From: Erythroxylum novogranatense
Lineage: Eukaryota > Streptophyta > Magnoliopsida > Malpighiales > Erythroxylaceae
Assembly: GCA_029891385.1 (NCBI GenBank)
Contig: CM057228.1
Span: forward strand, 81,022,964-81,086,963
Reading direction: 5' to 3'
DNA: 64,000 bases
The notes beneath the pieces were generated by a model. It was given only the letters and a program-made list of their open reading frames with translations. It made no database searches and was not told where the DNA came from. Made by a program: the position numbers and the translations under genes. This document shows, one piece after another, positions 23,059 through 35,077 of the stretch; the stretch's first letter is position 1; each line of letters begins with the position of its first letter.

Positions 23059-23275
23059 ATTTACTCCTTCAAAAGAAAACCATTGAAAATTTTTAGTTCA
23101 TACAAAAACAATTTTTGAAGTCTTTAGAACGATGTAAATCATGTAAAATCAACATTTAATCAAGTAAAAAAATTTAAAACAATGCAAAACAATGTAAACA
23201 ATGCAATTTTAAAAGAATGAATAATGGGGCGTAAAAACCCTAAGTTTCTCCCTAAACCCGGACTTAAACCAAAAT

Positions 23276-23287
23276 GCTCTGATACCA
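23276..23287 (-). other. primer-binding site of the chromovirus
   Basis: On the minus strand this is a perfect TGGTATCAGAGC, complementary to plant initiator Met-tRNA, four bases from the LTR edge at 23292. The 190 bp between it and gag are AT-rich leader. Confidence 0.85.
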
Positions 23288-23291
23288 TAAG

Positions 23292-25004
23292 TGTTGGAAC
23301 CCCTTCCTAGTGAGTCACGGGTTTGACGTCCTACGTGACATATGGACTCGCTTCCCACAAGGGAGGAACTCCTCACCACAGAAGACAACTTCAAATCAAT
23401 CTTATTTCACTTCCTCCCGAGCGAAACTTGAAAAATTCATCCTAATCTTCTCAATAAAATTGATCTGCTTAGGGCCCAAAATTGAATCCGATTCCTAAGC
23501 TAAATGAAATTCCATCTCTCTAGGTTAATTAGAATAAAAAATATCCTCAATCGGATCTCTATAGATCGAAAAATCACCCAAATACGAAATCATATTCAAA
23601 ATTGCCACATAATTGACTCTCTTTGATTTAATCCATAAATTCCAAATAAAACCCGAAAGCTTTAATTTTACCAAAAAGGGGTAGAATTTTTTTAAAAAAA
23701 AACCAACACTTCGAAAATCGAGAAAATCGGAAGTCAAACGAAAAAGTTATAAGCAAAAAAGTGAGGTTGCAGGTTAAAAATAGAAAATCAGAAAAATCAG
23801 AAAAAAAAATAAAAGAAAAATCAAAACGCCCCAAACGGCGTCGCCCCATACGGGCCCGCTTGCGATCACGAACAGCTCGCAGGGACGAACCCCTCGCGAA
23901 GCAAGGCGCTCGCAGGAGCGAGTCCGAAATATATATATATATATATTCATAAATCTATATATAATACCAGATGTGTCAAAATTCATAACTTTTGCTCCCG
24001 TACTCCAAAATTGACAAATTGGGTATCAAAAGAAAGCTCAAAGGAAGCTCTACAACTTCCATGAAGGATTCAAAAATTATTTTAACCTCTAAGGGAGTCA
24101 AAAATTATTTCAAAGATACTGCTCAAAATGAAAAAGTCCTACTCAAGGCTAGAAGTTTGAAAATTCATATCTTTTAACACAATAGCCTAAAAATGTCAAA
24201 TTTTACCTCAATGGAAAGATAAAAAGATGATTTACAAATTTCATGAAGGGTGAAAAAATCGATTCAGTTATTAAAAGATGTAAAAATTCACTCAAAAGTA
24301 CTGCCTATATAATGACCAAACAAACATTAAAAATAACCATATGAACAGTAACTGAATTTTTCCCAACCTCATAACTTCTTATTCCTAACTCCAAAAATTA
24401 AATATAATACATCAATGGAAAGAGTAAGAGACAATCTACATCTTTTATTAAGAATGAAAAAATCAATGCAGGCTCTAAGGAGGTGAAAAACCCTTCCAAA
24501 AATACTGCCCACACAATACGCTTATCAACAGTAACTACAATCTTTCAAACTTTATAACTTCTTCATCCTAAGTCCAAAAGTGACAAATTATATACCATTG
24601 GAAATCTCTAAATATGTACTACAATCTTTAAGAAGACTCGCAATCCAATTCAAGCTCTAAGAGGGTAAAAAATACAAACAAAGTTTCTGCCCATTTTTAC
24701 AAAAATTTGACAGCACCTCCCCTAAAAATCAACTAGCCAAATCTTCAATCTTCAACCCAAAATTAAGCACCTGCACAAAACTCAATCTCCACAATCCTCA
24801 ATCTCCCAAAACACAAACCAATCCATATATATTCTCTCAAATGGCAGCAACCACACTCCTATACATCTAATCATTTTCAAATTATAAAGCAATACATTTC
24901 AAAGTAATATATACAAGAATACTTTATAACTCAATTCTTTTACATTTACATGAACAACATAGGTTAATACAAAGATTTAGAGGGCATTTTAGCCCTAATG
25001 CTTT
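23292..25004 (-). repeat. 5' LTR of the chromovirus (3' portion in element sense)
   Basis: In minus sense it ends GGTTCCAACA next to the primer site. Going upstream it shows the Tekay-type order: a box (ATAACTTTTTCGTTTGACTT near 23750), a GC-rich word tract (23850-23925, words such as CTCGCGAAG, and CGCTC-GCAG-GAGCG at 23908-23921), then units with TTTTGACTCCCTTAGAGGT and GTTGTAGAGC (23990-24130), repeated less clearly to about 24700. At 25005 a plus-strand copia LTR begins. Short open frames within (23209-24177) are chance. Whether the LTR's 5' portion is the piece at 37175-38871 is unresolved. Confidence 0.7.
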
Positions 25005-27079
25005 TGTAGTTATGTAAATATAGTGCCCTAGAAAGCAAGTTTATTTACATGTAACTTTATCTTCTTGATTCTGCTTTTGTAATGAAAATATTTATTATTA
25101 ATAAAACAAAGAGTTTGGTTTTATCTGTATGAGCATTATATATCTGGTCATAAGGTACCAAGATTCTTTTGTAAGTAATATACATATACATAGAGATGTA
25201 TGGGAAACATGTATATTATTAGAATCTGAATTAATTGATTCACAGTCGAATAATCAAGTTGGTCGTTTGATTATGGTTTAGACTGCAGTGTTGTGATTTA
25301 TCTCCATATAAGTACAAAAGTTTACTTCAAGGGAATGATGAGTTTCATATCATGATAGTATTTGACTATCGATAATGGCACTACTAAATGAATCTGGAAT
25401 CAAGTATAATTTTAAGAATAAAGTGAGCCGTTACTTTAATCTTAAAACATACAACTTAAGGATTCGCTTATTATGAACCATAATCTTGATGAGTGGTGAA
25501 CTCATATATGCTTCATTATAGTTCTTGATATGATCGAAATGGACTTTTACAGAGTATTAATCCAGTGTCTGCCTGTTGGAATTATTAATATCAGGGAACA
25601 TTCACTCAAATAAAGAGTTTGTAGTGTTATCATCTCTTCTAGATGTTTTAAGGAGATTTGGTGATTAAACTGGCGCCAGTAGTTTGATGGACTAGCTACC
25701 CATCAACTCTTAACACTGAGATGAGATCTTATGTGTTAATCACCATATAAAGTAAAATGAGAGATCTAGAAGGAAAAACCAACATAAGGGCAAAACGGTA
25801 ATTTTACCTTTTGTTGTGCGGATGACTATAATAAGGTTCTAAATAGGATTTGCAATTGGACATATTCTCATAATATTTAATAATTCAAGAGTTCAACTAA
25901 TTGCCTTTTGTGGAATGACATTTAGTTAATAAGCTAGAATTAATTCCAATGAGATTGAATTAATTCTGGGCTTATTGGGCTTGAATTATCAAAGTTCAAT
26001 AAGATTCCCCACTTGACTTTAAGGAAGGTTATCAAGCTAAGTAAGAAATATAAATGGAGGTTAATTAGAAGCCCATAATTGAATATTAGGCTTGGTCTAA
26101 TTAAAGAAGCCCAAATGTACATTTAGTAATGGGCTTGGTTTTTGGTTTAATGTAATTAATTAGATTAATTATATTAAAACAATTTTTTTAAAGAAGAAGA
26201 TAGCAAATTCAGTTATTCCTAAGTTAAATGTGTAACCACACATTTGACATTAAAATGCTAAATAAAGATGGTCTTTATTATGGTTAATCATCATTAAATG
26301 GAGTTATGAACTTACCATTAAATGGTTTAATAGTTGTCTTTTAATGTTGGCTTGTAACCTATTTGCATTCATTAGATTAAAGATGAAAGATATACATTAG
26401 ATGGACCATCTTCCTTCTTTCTTCTTGACAAAACTGAAATTGGGTATTGAATTTTAGGATATGGTCTTTTCAAATAGCCATCATAAAGATAAATGAAGAT
26501 AATCTCATTTATTGGCTATTTTATGAGTGATTAATGAAATAAGTGATGCATTTGATGCCTCTCTCTCCTTCCATCCATGTATATACGAAATTGGTAGGCA
26601 AGAAAGAGTGCTTGCATGTTCTTTACACCTTCTCTCCTTTCATGAAAGAGAATCGAAAATACCAATTGAAAGAGTTTCAATTTTGCTTTTTCTTCTTCTA
26701 AGAAAATCTCCTCCAAACATTTCTTCTCCTTTCCCACCAAAGGATTTTTTTAACCTAATTGTCCTTGAAGAACAGGTGGTAAATCTAATTGGTTGAGGAT
26801 ACTACAACAAGGAGAAAGTAGATTGCTAAAGGAAAAGAGTCAAAGGTAAAGGATTTAGATACACGAAGAAGGAGAGGATAGCGCAGCGAGGATTTAAAGT
26901 CAGTAGTGAAGAAGTCGGTAATACTCGATCTTGTTTATATTTTATTATCCTTATACCATATCATGTATGGATTGGCATGTTGATTTGGATTTGTTGCTTC
27001 CACTGCAAGTAATGATTTCTTAAAAGTTTTGAAATCTACCGTTTTTCCAAACAAAACATTTTTCTTTCCCGATCCAACA
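25005..27079 (+). repeat. 5' LTR of the plus-strand copia
   Basis: Starts TGTAGTTATGTAAATATAG and ends GATCCAACA at 27079, one base before the primer site. It aligns throughout with 35078-37174, with scattered substitutions and small indels (for example a roughly 10-bp difference after 'attattaat'). A pyrimidine-rich exon-like stretch lies near 26560-26730. The two small open frames there, one on each strand, recur in the 3' LTR in altered form and have no known domain. Confidence 0.88.
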
Positions 27080-27081
27080 AT

Positions 27082-27093
27082 TGGTATCGAGCC
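27082..27093 (+). other. primer-binding site of the plus-strand copia
   Basis: TGGTATCGAGCC lies two bases after the LTR end, close to the TGGTATCAGAGC initiator Met-tRNA pattern used by most plant copia elements. Confidence 0.8.
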
Positions 27094-28584
27094 GATTTCT
27101 AATGCATGATTTGGTTCCTATATATTGGATGCATGGGTTGGCAATCTCTTTGTGTATGCTGCATATTTTTATGTGATAGAAATATACATGGTGTATGTTT
27201 TCTCTTTTGGTTGTCCATAGAAGTTAAATTTACCTTGTAAGATTTCTTCATTGGTTGTAACAAGGAGGGTGGTCTATCATCACCATGTTTCCTCCTTGGT
27301 TTCTTTTTTCTATTTTTTCTGATTTTGTAATGTACAAATTGATGTAATGATGAAGATGGAGCAGCCATGGATTGAAGAAATGGAAAGGTAAAATTTTCGG
27401 TGTACCCTTTTGTGTATTGGCATAAGTTTTGTGAAAACATAGTTGTTGGAATTTTTTTTCAATGGATCACTTTTTGGTTTTTATTGTAAAAAAAAGTGCT
27501 GGATTTTTGTTTCAACGAGTCATATTTCAGTTTTAGTAAAATACTAAGTGTTGGTTTTTTATTTTCATGAAATGAGCTTCGGTTTTAATGAAAACTAGTG
27601 CTGGAATTTTTTTTCAAAACAAAGATTTAGTTTTCTAAAAATCTGGTGCTAGAATTTTATTTTTCAAAGTGACAAAATTCGATTTTCATATATGCCATTA
27701 CATTTTGTTTTCCGAATGGGCTGGATCATGTTTGTGAAGAGTTCGAAGCGGAAGATCCAAGTCTAAAAAGAATACTTTAGGCCTAAATGGCTTGTAATTA
27801 TTTAATTTTTCTAGGATGGATAATCAAAAGTGGCTTTATTAGTTCATGTGATGAATGGAGAAATGAATGCTTATAATATGTGATATTATATGATTGCATG
27901 TCATTTAGAAAATTGCTAACCCTAGGCTTTGCCATGCATTCATTACGCATGAGATATATAATGAAACAATATAGGATGGATAATAAATTGCATCTAGACA
28001 AGATGATATTTAAAACTTAAAGCCCAAAAGATTGAGTGGGAGAGGATGCTCCTGTGAGAGTCCACGGTCTCCAAATGATGGCCCCGTTTGTATGTGGTGA
28101 AGTGTTACTCCCCATCGGAGGGCATGGATCCTAGATCTTACATGGTTTGGGTCTCCTTAAGGATAAGTCCACTTAATGATAGCAAATGTGACCTCCCACC
28201 GAGGCATGGTTTGTAGGTATCTTTAGTGAATGAATCAAATGGTTAAACACTCAACATTTTTTATCAATAAACTGCCCACCGTAGCTTTGTTGGTAAAAGT
28301 ATGGACCAAATTAAGACGCTTCTTAAAAAATTGGGTATGAGATGCTTGGTAGTTTTTGAGTGGGAGAGTCCCAGTTTTTCTTTTAATGGATAAGATGGCC
28401 CACCGTCACTTAGTCTGTTATAGATAAGAAAAATAACCGTCATATAATGTTTTAATTTTTTAAGTTTTGTTAAATCTATCATCAAGCATACATGCATCAT
28501 GATTTTATACAAAGTTCTATAAATTGTTGACTAGTATGCTCATGTTTTAATAATTTATATTTTCAGACATAATCAACCACAAAA
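27094..28584 (+). other. leader of the plus-strand copia, with degenerate tandem units
   Basis: About 1.5 kb of untranslated leader. Between 27440 and 27690 roughly five units of about 50-60 bp share GTGCTGGAATTTTTTTTCAA and a following 'ttttggtttt'. From 28040 to 28420 there is GC-richer sequence with several 'gagtgggagag', 'ctccccatcgga' and 'cctcccaccga' motifs, a style I associate with leaders of this copia clade. Small minus-strand open frames here have no support. Confidence 0.65.
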
Positions 28585-29397
28585 ATGAATCCACTCACCC
28601 TGCTCTTGACTAATAACAAATTGGAAAACGGAGACAATTTTAATGAATGGAGACGTAACCTTGACATTGTTCTTCAATATGAACGTATTTCATAGGTGTT
28701 AACTGAAAATGAGCCTACACCTCTAAGTGGAGATTCAACTCCTGAGCAAGTCCAACAACATGAGCGTTGGCAGAATGCTGACAAGACTACTAAGTGTTAT
28801 ATTCTGGCTTCTGTCAGCGGCATGTTGCAAAAGCAAATTGCTTGTATGAAAACTACTAGTGCAATGGTCCATCACCTACATGAGATGTTTGGTGTGAGGA
28901 CTAGGTCTGCAAGAGTGAAAGCTATCCAAACCTTTCATAATCTCAGATAGAAACCTGGTGAACCGGTGCGGGATTACATGATGAAGGTAATCTCTGCGGT
29001 CACTGAGGCTGAGATGCTTGGGGCGGATATGGATGCGGACACGCAGATGATTATGATCATCAATAGCTTAAACACTTCTTTTTAGCAGTTTAAGTTGGAC
29101 TATGAGCTCAACAACAAGGATTACACCTTGAGTGAGTTGATGAATACCCTATAGAGAACGGAGGAGATATTGAATATTAAGGCTCATGGGCCAGAAGTTA
29201 ATGTAGCTTCTTCTTCTAAGCCCAAGGGTAAGGACAAGGAAAAGAAGAAGGGTCCATTGAAAAAGTAGGCCCAAACAGAGGTCAAGGCCAATTCCATGAA
29301 AAAGAAGGCAAAAGAGAACATCAAAGGAAAGTGTTTCCACTGTGATGAGATGGGCCATTGGAAAAGAAACTGTCCAGTCTACCTAGAGTCCCTTAAA
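28585..29397 (+). pseudogene. gag of the plus-strand copia
   Basis: Start at 28585 (MNPLTLLLTNNKLENGDNF), then NEWRRNLDIVLQYERIS, the conserved N-terminal capsid-like segment, and a middle part (KCYILASVSGMLQKQIACM, MMKVISAVTEAEMLGADMD). A zinc knuckle CFHCDEMGHWKRNC is intact at about 29334-29375. At least five in-frame stops interrupt it: 28694 (TGG to TAG fits), after HNLR, after NTSF, after NTL (CAG to TAG fits) and before AQTEVK (CAG to TAG fits). It would have formed the particle that carries the element's RNA. Confidence 0.85.
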
Positions 29398-32260
29398 AGC
29401 AAACAAGGTATGGGCTTCCTAAGTTTGTTAGGAACTAGAAATGTGACAGATTTATCTACTTCTTGGATATTAGATTCAGGAGCCACTAACCATGTTTGTA
29501 ATTCTTTGCAGTGGTTCCAGCAAAGGAAAAGACTTCCTAAAGGCCAGTTTCAAGTTAAGATAGCAGATGGTTCCTATGTTTCAGCAGAATCAGCGGGAGT
29601 AGTTATCTTGGACTTTCCTAGTAGTCATAGGTTATATTTGGAGGATGTTTATTACATTCCAATGATTGTAAGGAACATGATTTCTGTTTTTTGTCTAATA
29701 AAATCTGGTTATTCCTTATATTTTGAAAAGGTTGTTTCAATATATGAGAATAAGGATTTTATTTGTGATGCGATAACTAAATAGGGATTGTTTTTTATAG
29801 AACCTATGAAAGGCTCACTAAACACCACAGAATTGATAAAACCAAGACAATACAAAATCTCTAGCATTAATTCAAAGTATCTGTGGCACTTAAAAATGGG
29901 TCATATCAATTAGAAAAGACTTGACAGGCTAGTAAAGGATGGGATCTTTATGGGCTTGAATAGTGATCCATTACCCACCTGTGAATCTTGTATTGAAGGA
30001 AAAATGACCAAAGCCTCATTTCCTTCTAAAGGAAACATATCTGAATCCACATTGGACCTGGTACATACTGATGTGTGTAGGCCCATGAATGTACAAGCTA
30101 GAGGAGGTTATGAATATTTCATAATTTTTATAGATGATTACTCAAGATATGGCTATTTGTATTTGATGCATAAAAAGAGTGAATCTTTTGAAAAGTTCAA
30201 AGAATTCAAAGATGAAGCTGAGAAACAATTTGTCAAGCTATTAAAACAGCTTCGATTAGATCGCGGTGGTGAGTATTTATCTGTAGAGTTCCAGCAATAT
30301 TTAATTGACAATGGAATTGTTTCCAATTTGTCAGCTCCTCGTACACCTCAACAAAATGGTGTAGCAGAGAGGAGAAATAGAACTCTATTGGAAATGGTAA
30401 GATCAATGATGTCCTACGCTAGCCTTCCAGAATCGTTCTGGGGATATGCCACACAAACGACAACATATCTTCTTAACTTTGCTCCGTCCAAATCGGTGTC
30501 TAAAACACCTAGGGAGTTGTGGACTGGCCGAGTGCCTTCATTGAGGCATTTGAGGACTTGGGGTTGCCCAGCCCATGTTCTAAAGCCTGATTCTACAAAG
30601 ATGGAACCAAGGTCAGAAGCATGTTTGTTTGTAGGATACCATACGGAAACTCAAGGGTACTATTTTTACAGTCCTCATGATAAGAAGGTATTTGTGTCGA
30701 CAAATGCAACCTTTTTAGAGGAAGAGTTTGCGAAAAATCACAAAGGAAGAAGTGAAGTAGTACTAAAGGAATTAGCTATTTCATCGAAACCAAGAGTTGT
30801 TTTGGATATGACATAACAAGATGTCGAAATGGATTCAAGAGTTGAATCAGAAGTGCAACCTGAACATCAAGGTGTGCCTGGACGTAGTGGGAGGGTTGTG
30901 AGATAGCCAGATAGGTATCTGAGTTTAGTAGAAGGCTTAATTGCCATCTTGGACCAAGAAGAAATAGATCCCATTACGTATACACAGGCTATTAATGATG
31001 TTGATGCAGGAAAATGGCTCAAGGAGATGGAATTGGAAATAGATTCTATGTATACTAATGAAGTCTGGGTCCTTGTAGATCTACCACCAGGTCTAAAAGC
31101 CATAGGGTGTAAATGGATCTACAAAAGGAAAAGGGGATCGGATGGAAAGGTAGAGACCTTTAAAGCTAGATTGGTAGCTAAAGGCTATCCTCAAAAGGAG
31201 GGTATAGATTATGAGGAGACTTTTTCTCCGGTTGCCATGCTTAAGTCCATCATGATTCTTTTGGCCATAGCAGCCTATTTCGATTATGAAATATGAAAAA
31301 TGGATGTCAAGACAACATTTCTTAATGGGGATCTTGAGGTGACCATTTATATGGCCCAACCATAAGGATTCATTGAGCCAGGTAATGAGCATAAGGTTTG
31401 CAAGTTGCAAAGGTCCATTTATGGACTTAAGCAAGCATCTAGGTCTTAGAACATTAGGTTTTATAAGGCTATCAAAACCTATGGGTTCATACAAAACCTA
31501 GATGAGCCTTGTGTTTATAAAAGAATACAAGAAGGTAAGGTTAGTTTCCTAATCCTGTATGTTGATGACATTCTTCTCATTGGGAATGATGTGAGAATGT
31601 GATCTGCGGTTAAGGGATGGCTGAATGAACAGTTTTCAATGAAGGATTTGGGAGAGGCTACCTATGTTCTAGGGATCAAACTTATAAGGGATCAAAAGAA
31701 CAAGCAGATGGCTTTATCTCAACTAACCTACATTGAGAATATGCTCAATAAGTTCTCCATGCAAGATTCCAAGAAGGGTTTTACTCCTACTAGACATGGA
31801 ATCAAACTTTCAAAGGAACAAGCACCTAAAACCCAAGAGAAGATTGAATGCATGCGTAACATTCCATGTGCTTCAGCAGTTCGTAGTTTGATGTATGCAA
31901 TGCTCTGCACTAGACCAGATATCTGTTACGCAGTGGAACTGGTAAGCAGATTTCAGTCCAATCCAGGAATGGAACATTAGATTGCGGTTAAGTGTATACT
32001 TAAGTATCTTCGTAGGGTGAAGAACTTAATGCTTGTTTACTCTGGAAGTAATCTTATTCTGACAGGATATACGGATTCTGATTTCCAATAAGATGTTGAT
32101 TCAAGGAAATCAACTTCTGGTTCTATATTTACTTTAGGAGGTGGAGCCATAGTTTGGAGGGGTGTCAAGCAATCTTGTATTACTGATTCGACCATGGAGG
32201 CTGAGTATGTTGCTGCTTATGAAGCAGCAAAGGAAGCAGTCTGGCTTTGTAAGTTCCTAA
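29398..32260 (+). pseudogene. pol of the plus-strand copia, up to the DNA-element insertion
   Basis: Protease with the catalytic DSGATNHVCN at about 29470; GAG-pre-integrase (LWHLKMGHIN, CESCIEGKMTKASF); integrase core (LVHTDVCRPMN, IDDYSRYGYLYLM, LDRGGEYLS, PQQNGVAERRNRTLLEMV); RT (GCKWIYKRKRGSDGKV, YEETFSPVAMLKS, MDVKTTFLNGDLE, catalytic YVDDILL at about 31560, MKDLGEATYVLGIKL, TRPDICYAVELVSRFQSN); and the start of RNase H (GYTDSDFQ, KSTSGSIF, MEAEYVAAYEAAKEAVWL). It is broken by numerous stops, most consistent with TGG to TAG/TGA or CAA/CAG to TAA/TAG. Residues around DVCRP carry R for the usual G. RNase H resumes at 34777. Confidence 0.88.
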
Positions 32261-34776
32261 CAGCCTGTTTGGTATGAGGGAATAGAAATTCTATTCCCTC
32301 CGTATGCTTCAGTAATTATTAAGCCAACGTTTGGTTTAAAATAAACACGTCATACGCATTCCATATCAATTTGTATTCCTCGATTTTACAAAATAGGTAA
32401 AACCATCTACTACCTGTTTTTATTTATTCGACGAATCCCTAATATTCTTCTACGTTTAAAGGTGATTACCTTTTTACAAACCTATCCTTGCCTCCTCCCG
32501 AAACTGTTCTTCTTCAACCTTTGAAATTTCTTCATCTTCTCGACGTTCCAACGTTTTACCACCAGATTCTAGGTAAGTTATTTGAATTGTTTCGATTGGG
32601 TGGGGTTTAGATTGAGTGGGTTTCATGTGGGTATTTCATCTGGGTATTTTGAGATACCCATTTCTCATCTAGTATTTCATCTGAGTTTCATCTGGGTATT
32701 TCTAATGGGTTTGGATTAAAGCATCGTGTGTTCATCGGAAACCTTCTATACCCATTTCTTTGTCCCATTTGCATTCACTCTTTTCCCATTTCATCACCGT
32801 AAACGTCCCTAGCCGACTGATAACCAAGTCCCTCCTTTTCTTTAAGCCATACCTTATTATCTCATGAACAAGAGCCCCCACTCACGTCAACGCCCACCAC
32901 CTCTCAAAATACCAGCAACTTTGGTTTTCTTCTTTATCCTCCCTCTGCTATTTCTGTAACCATAAACCACTAGTAAAGCTACACGTACACTTTTGGCTTC
33001 TCGTTGTTCAGCTCTCCAACTCTAAATCACTGTTTGTTTAATTTGTTTGCAATTTATACTCTGTTTTTTTGGGTTTTTTATGTCTGGAATATTGATTTTT
33101 TGGGTTGTAATTGCAACAGGCTGAAGTATTAAATTCGGTTGCTCCCTTGGGTGGAAGCGTCCTAGGTGTTTCTTCTTTATGTTGTTTAGGTATGGATTGC
33201 CATTAGAATTGCTTCATTTTAAATTGTGAATCTTTATCCTTGTGATTGATGATTTTCACAAGGATAAAGAGTCACTTGTAACGGTACACTGGAGCAACAG
33301 AAGTGGTTTTATGGACATTTGACGAGCTTTTTTTCTTTATTAAAAGGGTTTGACTTGTCATGTTTAATGCAGTTTCAAAGTGTATTGCTACTTTTGTTAC
33401 ATATCCAACTATTAGGTATGAAGTGAATATAAGCATTATTTCCTAAGCAGCTCAATTATCAGGTTAAAGTTGTTTAACTTTGCTTCTGCAACTCTTTGAA
33501 TAACGAAGTCATAGATTATGTTCCAATTAGATGACTAGCAAGATTTTCCATGTGTGAGTCACTGAAACTATAAAGAAACCAAAATGTATTATATGCAGAT
33601 GTAAAGTGATGCTTCAGCTCTTGAATCGGATGATAATCGGGACGAGGAAGTTGGTGACAACCAAGAAGACAACATCGGTGCAATGCATGCTATTTGGATA
33701 AGGGAAGGCTTGCTTGGCTTCTTCAAAGGATTAAAGGCCTAGATCACGAAGATCGTGCTAAGCTCGCATTGCTTCGATGATTAAGGAGAAGATCTCAAAG
33801 ACAACATGGGTTTTATTGACGACTCTTAGAAGGTACCTCTTCATCGCACGTGCCAAAATTAAGAGCCTTTAGTTGCGACTTGAATGCTTGATATCCTTGA
33901 AAATAGAGGGGCTCAACTATTCTTTATCTAGTTGGTAACAAAATTCTTGCAGATCATTAATAATAATCTTACATAAGGAGGTTGTTACGTATCTTGCATT
34001 GAGGATATCTTATAGCCAAAACATAAACATTTGGATTCATTTACCTTTTCTTTGGTCCAATTCAAGTTGTCTAACGAGAATGTACATACTATTTTGAAAT
34101 GAAATTTCAAGATAAGTGTTCTTTTCTCCACCTATGAGTTGAATTGTATATCTGCCTATGATAATGAATGGTCAAAGCAATTTTGGCTTTTCCAATTTTG
34201 TACTAACCTTTTAAAAATTCTTAAGGAATTTAATAATAAAATAAGAATAAAATTAATTGATAAAATTAATAATAATAAGTAGAAAATTTATAATAATAAT
34301 AAGAATAATTAATAATAATAAGAATAATAAAGTTAATAATAATAATAATAATTTTTTGTATAATAATAATAATAATAAGGAATTTAATAATACTAATAAT
34401 AAGAAGAAGAAAATTAATTTTATAATAATGATAATAAAAAATAATAAGAAAATTTAGTTTTGTATAATAATAATAATAATAAGAAAATTATTTTGTATAA
34501 TGATAATAATAATAACAACAATAACAATTAATAATAATGGTATTCAAATAATAATAATAAGAGTAATAACAAGGATATTTTGGTCTTTTAGTTAGTTATT
34601 CCTTTCTATTCCAGGTTTATATTTTCAAACCAAACAATGGAATACAAATTCTTTATCTATTTCATGCCTTAAACCAAACAAAGTAATACACATTCTATTC
34701 TATTCCTCATCTTTTCTATTCCAAAGAATACCTATTCTATTCCTTACCTATTCCATTCCGTGAACCAAACAGGTTG
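32261..34776. mobile_element. PIF/Harbinger-like non-autonomous DNA element
   Basis: The ends form 13-bp inverted repeats, CAGCCTGTTTGGT on the left and CAACCTGTTTGGT (reverse complement) on the right, flanked by TAA at 32258-32260 and 34777-34779. A 3-bp TWA duplication and a CCTGTTTGG end are characteristic of PIF/Harbinger and Tourist-type elements. Removing the element plus one TAA restores the copia RNase H frame (…KFL-NDLEVV…). Subterminal DNA has runs of ATTCTATTCC on both ends. No DDE transposase or Myb-like ORF is intact. A weakly coding-like stretch at 33600-33830, acidic and with stops, might be a decayed accessory gene. 2516 bp is long for a MITE. Confidence 0.8.
34225..34575. repeat. 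TAA/AAT-type simple-repeat region
   Basis: About 350 bp dominated by interrupted AAT/ATA/TAA trinucleotides, inside the right part of the PIF/Harbinger-like element. The 66-codon open frame through it is Asn/Lys/Ile-only low complexity and not a gene. Confidence 0.9.
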
Positions 34777-34779
34777 TAA

Positions 34780-35062
34780 ATGATTTGGAGGTAGTTACAG
34801 AGGCGAAAAAGGCCATTACACTTTATTGTGATAATAGTGGGGCAATGGCTAATTCTAAAGAACCTCGGAGCCACAAAGCTGCCAAACACATTGAGCGAAA
34901 GTATCATCTTATAAGGGAGATAATATAACGTGGATAAGTGGATGTGGTAAAGATTCCCACCGAGCAAAACCTTGCTGATCCGTTCACAAAGATATTGCCT
35001 CAAAAGAGCTTTGAGATTCACCTAGAAGGGATGGGAATGAGGGATATGTCAAACTTGCTTTA
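34780..35062 (+). pseudogene. RNase H, distal part, of the plus-strand copia
   Basis: Continues the pol gene after the DNA element: NDLEVVTEAKKAITLYCDNS, ANSKEPRSHKAAKHIERKYH, LIREII, then VDVVKIPTEQNLADPFTKIL and HLEGMGMRDMSNLL with a stop at 35060. Two stops within (near 34927 and 34933) are compatible with CAA/CAG changes. The catalytic CDNS region is kept. A purine tract (about 35061-35077, GGGAAAGTCGAAGA) precedes the 3' LTR and is less regular than usual. Confidence 0.85.
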
Positions 35063-35077
35063 GGGAAAGTCGAAGAT

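Larger units (their letters stand above)
9946..25004 (-). mobile_element. Tekay/Del chromovirus (gypsy), minus strand, split by a nested copia
   Basis: Read right to left: 5' LTR (23292-25004 visible), primer site, gag, a deletion where protease and part of RT should be, RT-RNase H-integrase, then after the nested copia the rest of integrase with a C-terminal chromodomain, polypurine tract and truncated 3' LTR (9946-10509). The two coding halves belong together: the copia is bounded by a perfect ATGGC duplication, and the integrase frame continues across it (…[14 protein letters not shown]…). The left LTR is cut by the Tekay-type LTR at 9945. Its right limit is uncertain: it may continue at 37175-38871 beyond the plus-strand copia. 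Confidence 0.8.

Noticed and set aside
23871..23950. GC-rich tract as a CpG-island promoter of a host gene
   Set aside because: It sits at a landmark-defined position within an LTR and no host gene follows.
27099..27440. A 113-codon minus-strand open frame
   Set aside because: It is antisense in the copia leader just after the primer site and has no domain.
32261..34776. A host gene within the PIF/Harbinger-like element
   Set aside because: The stretch 33600-33830 looks weakly coding, but stops interrupt it and I recognise no domain; it is left as an inference only.
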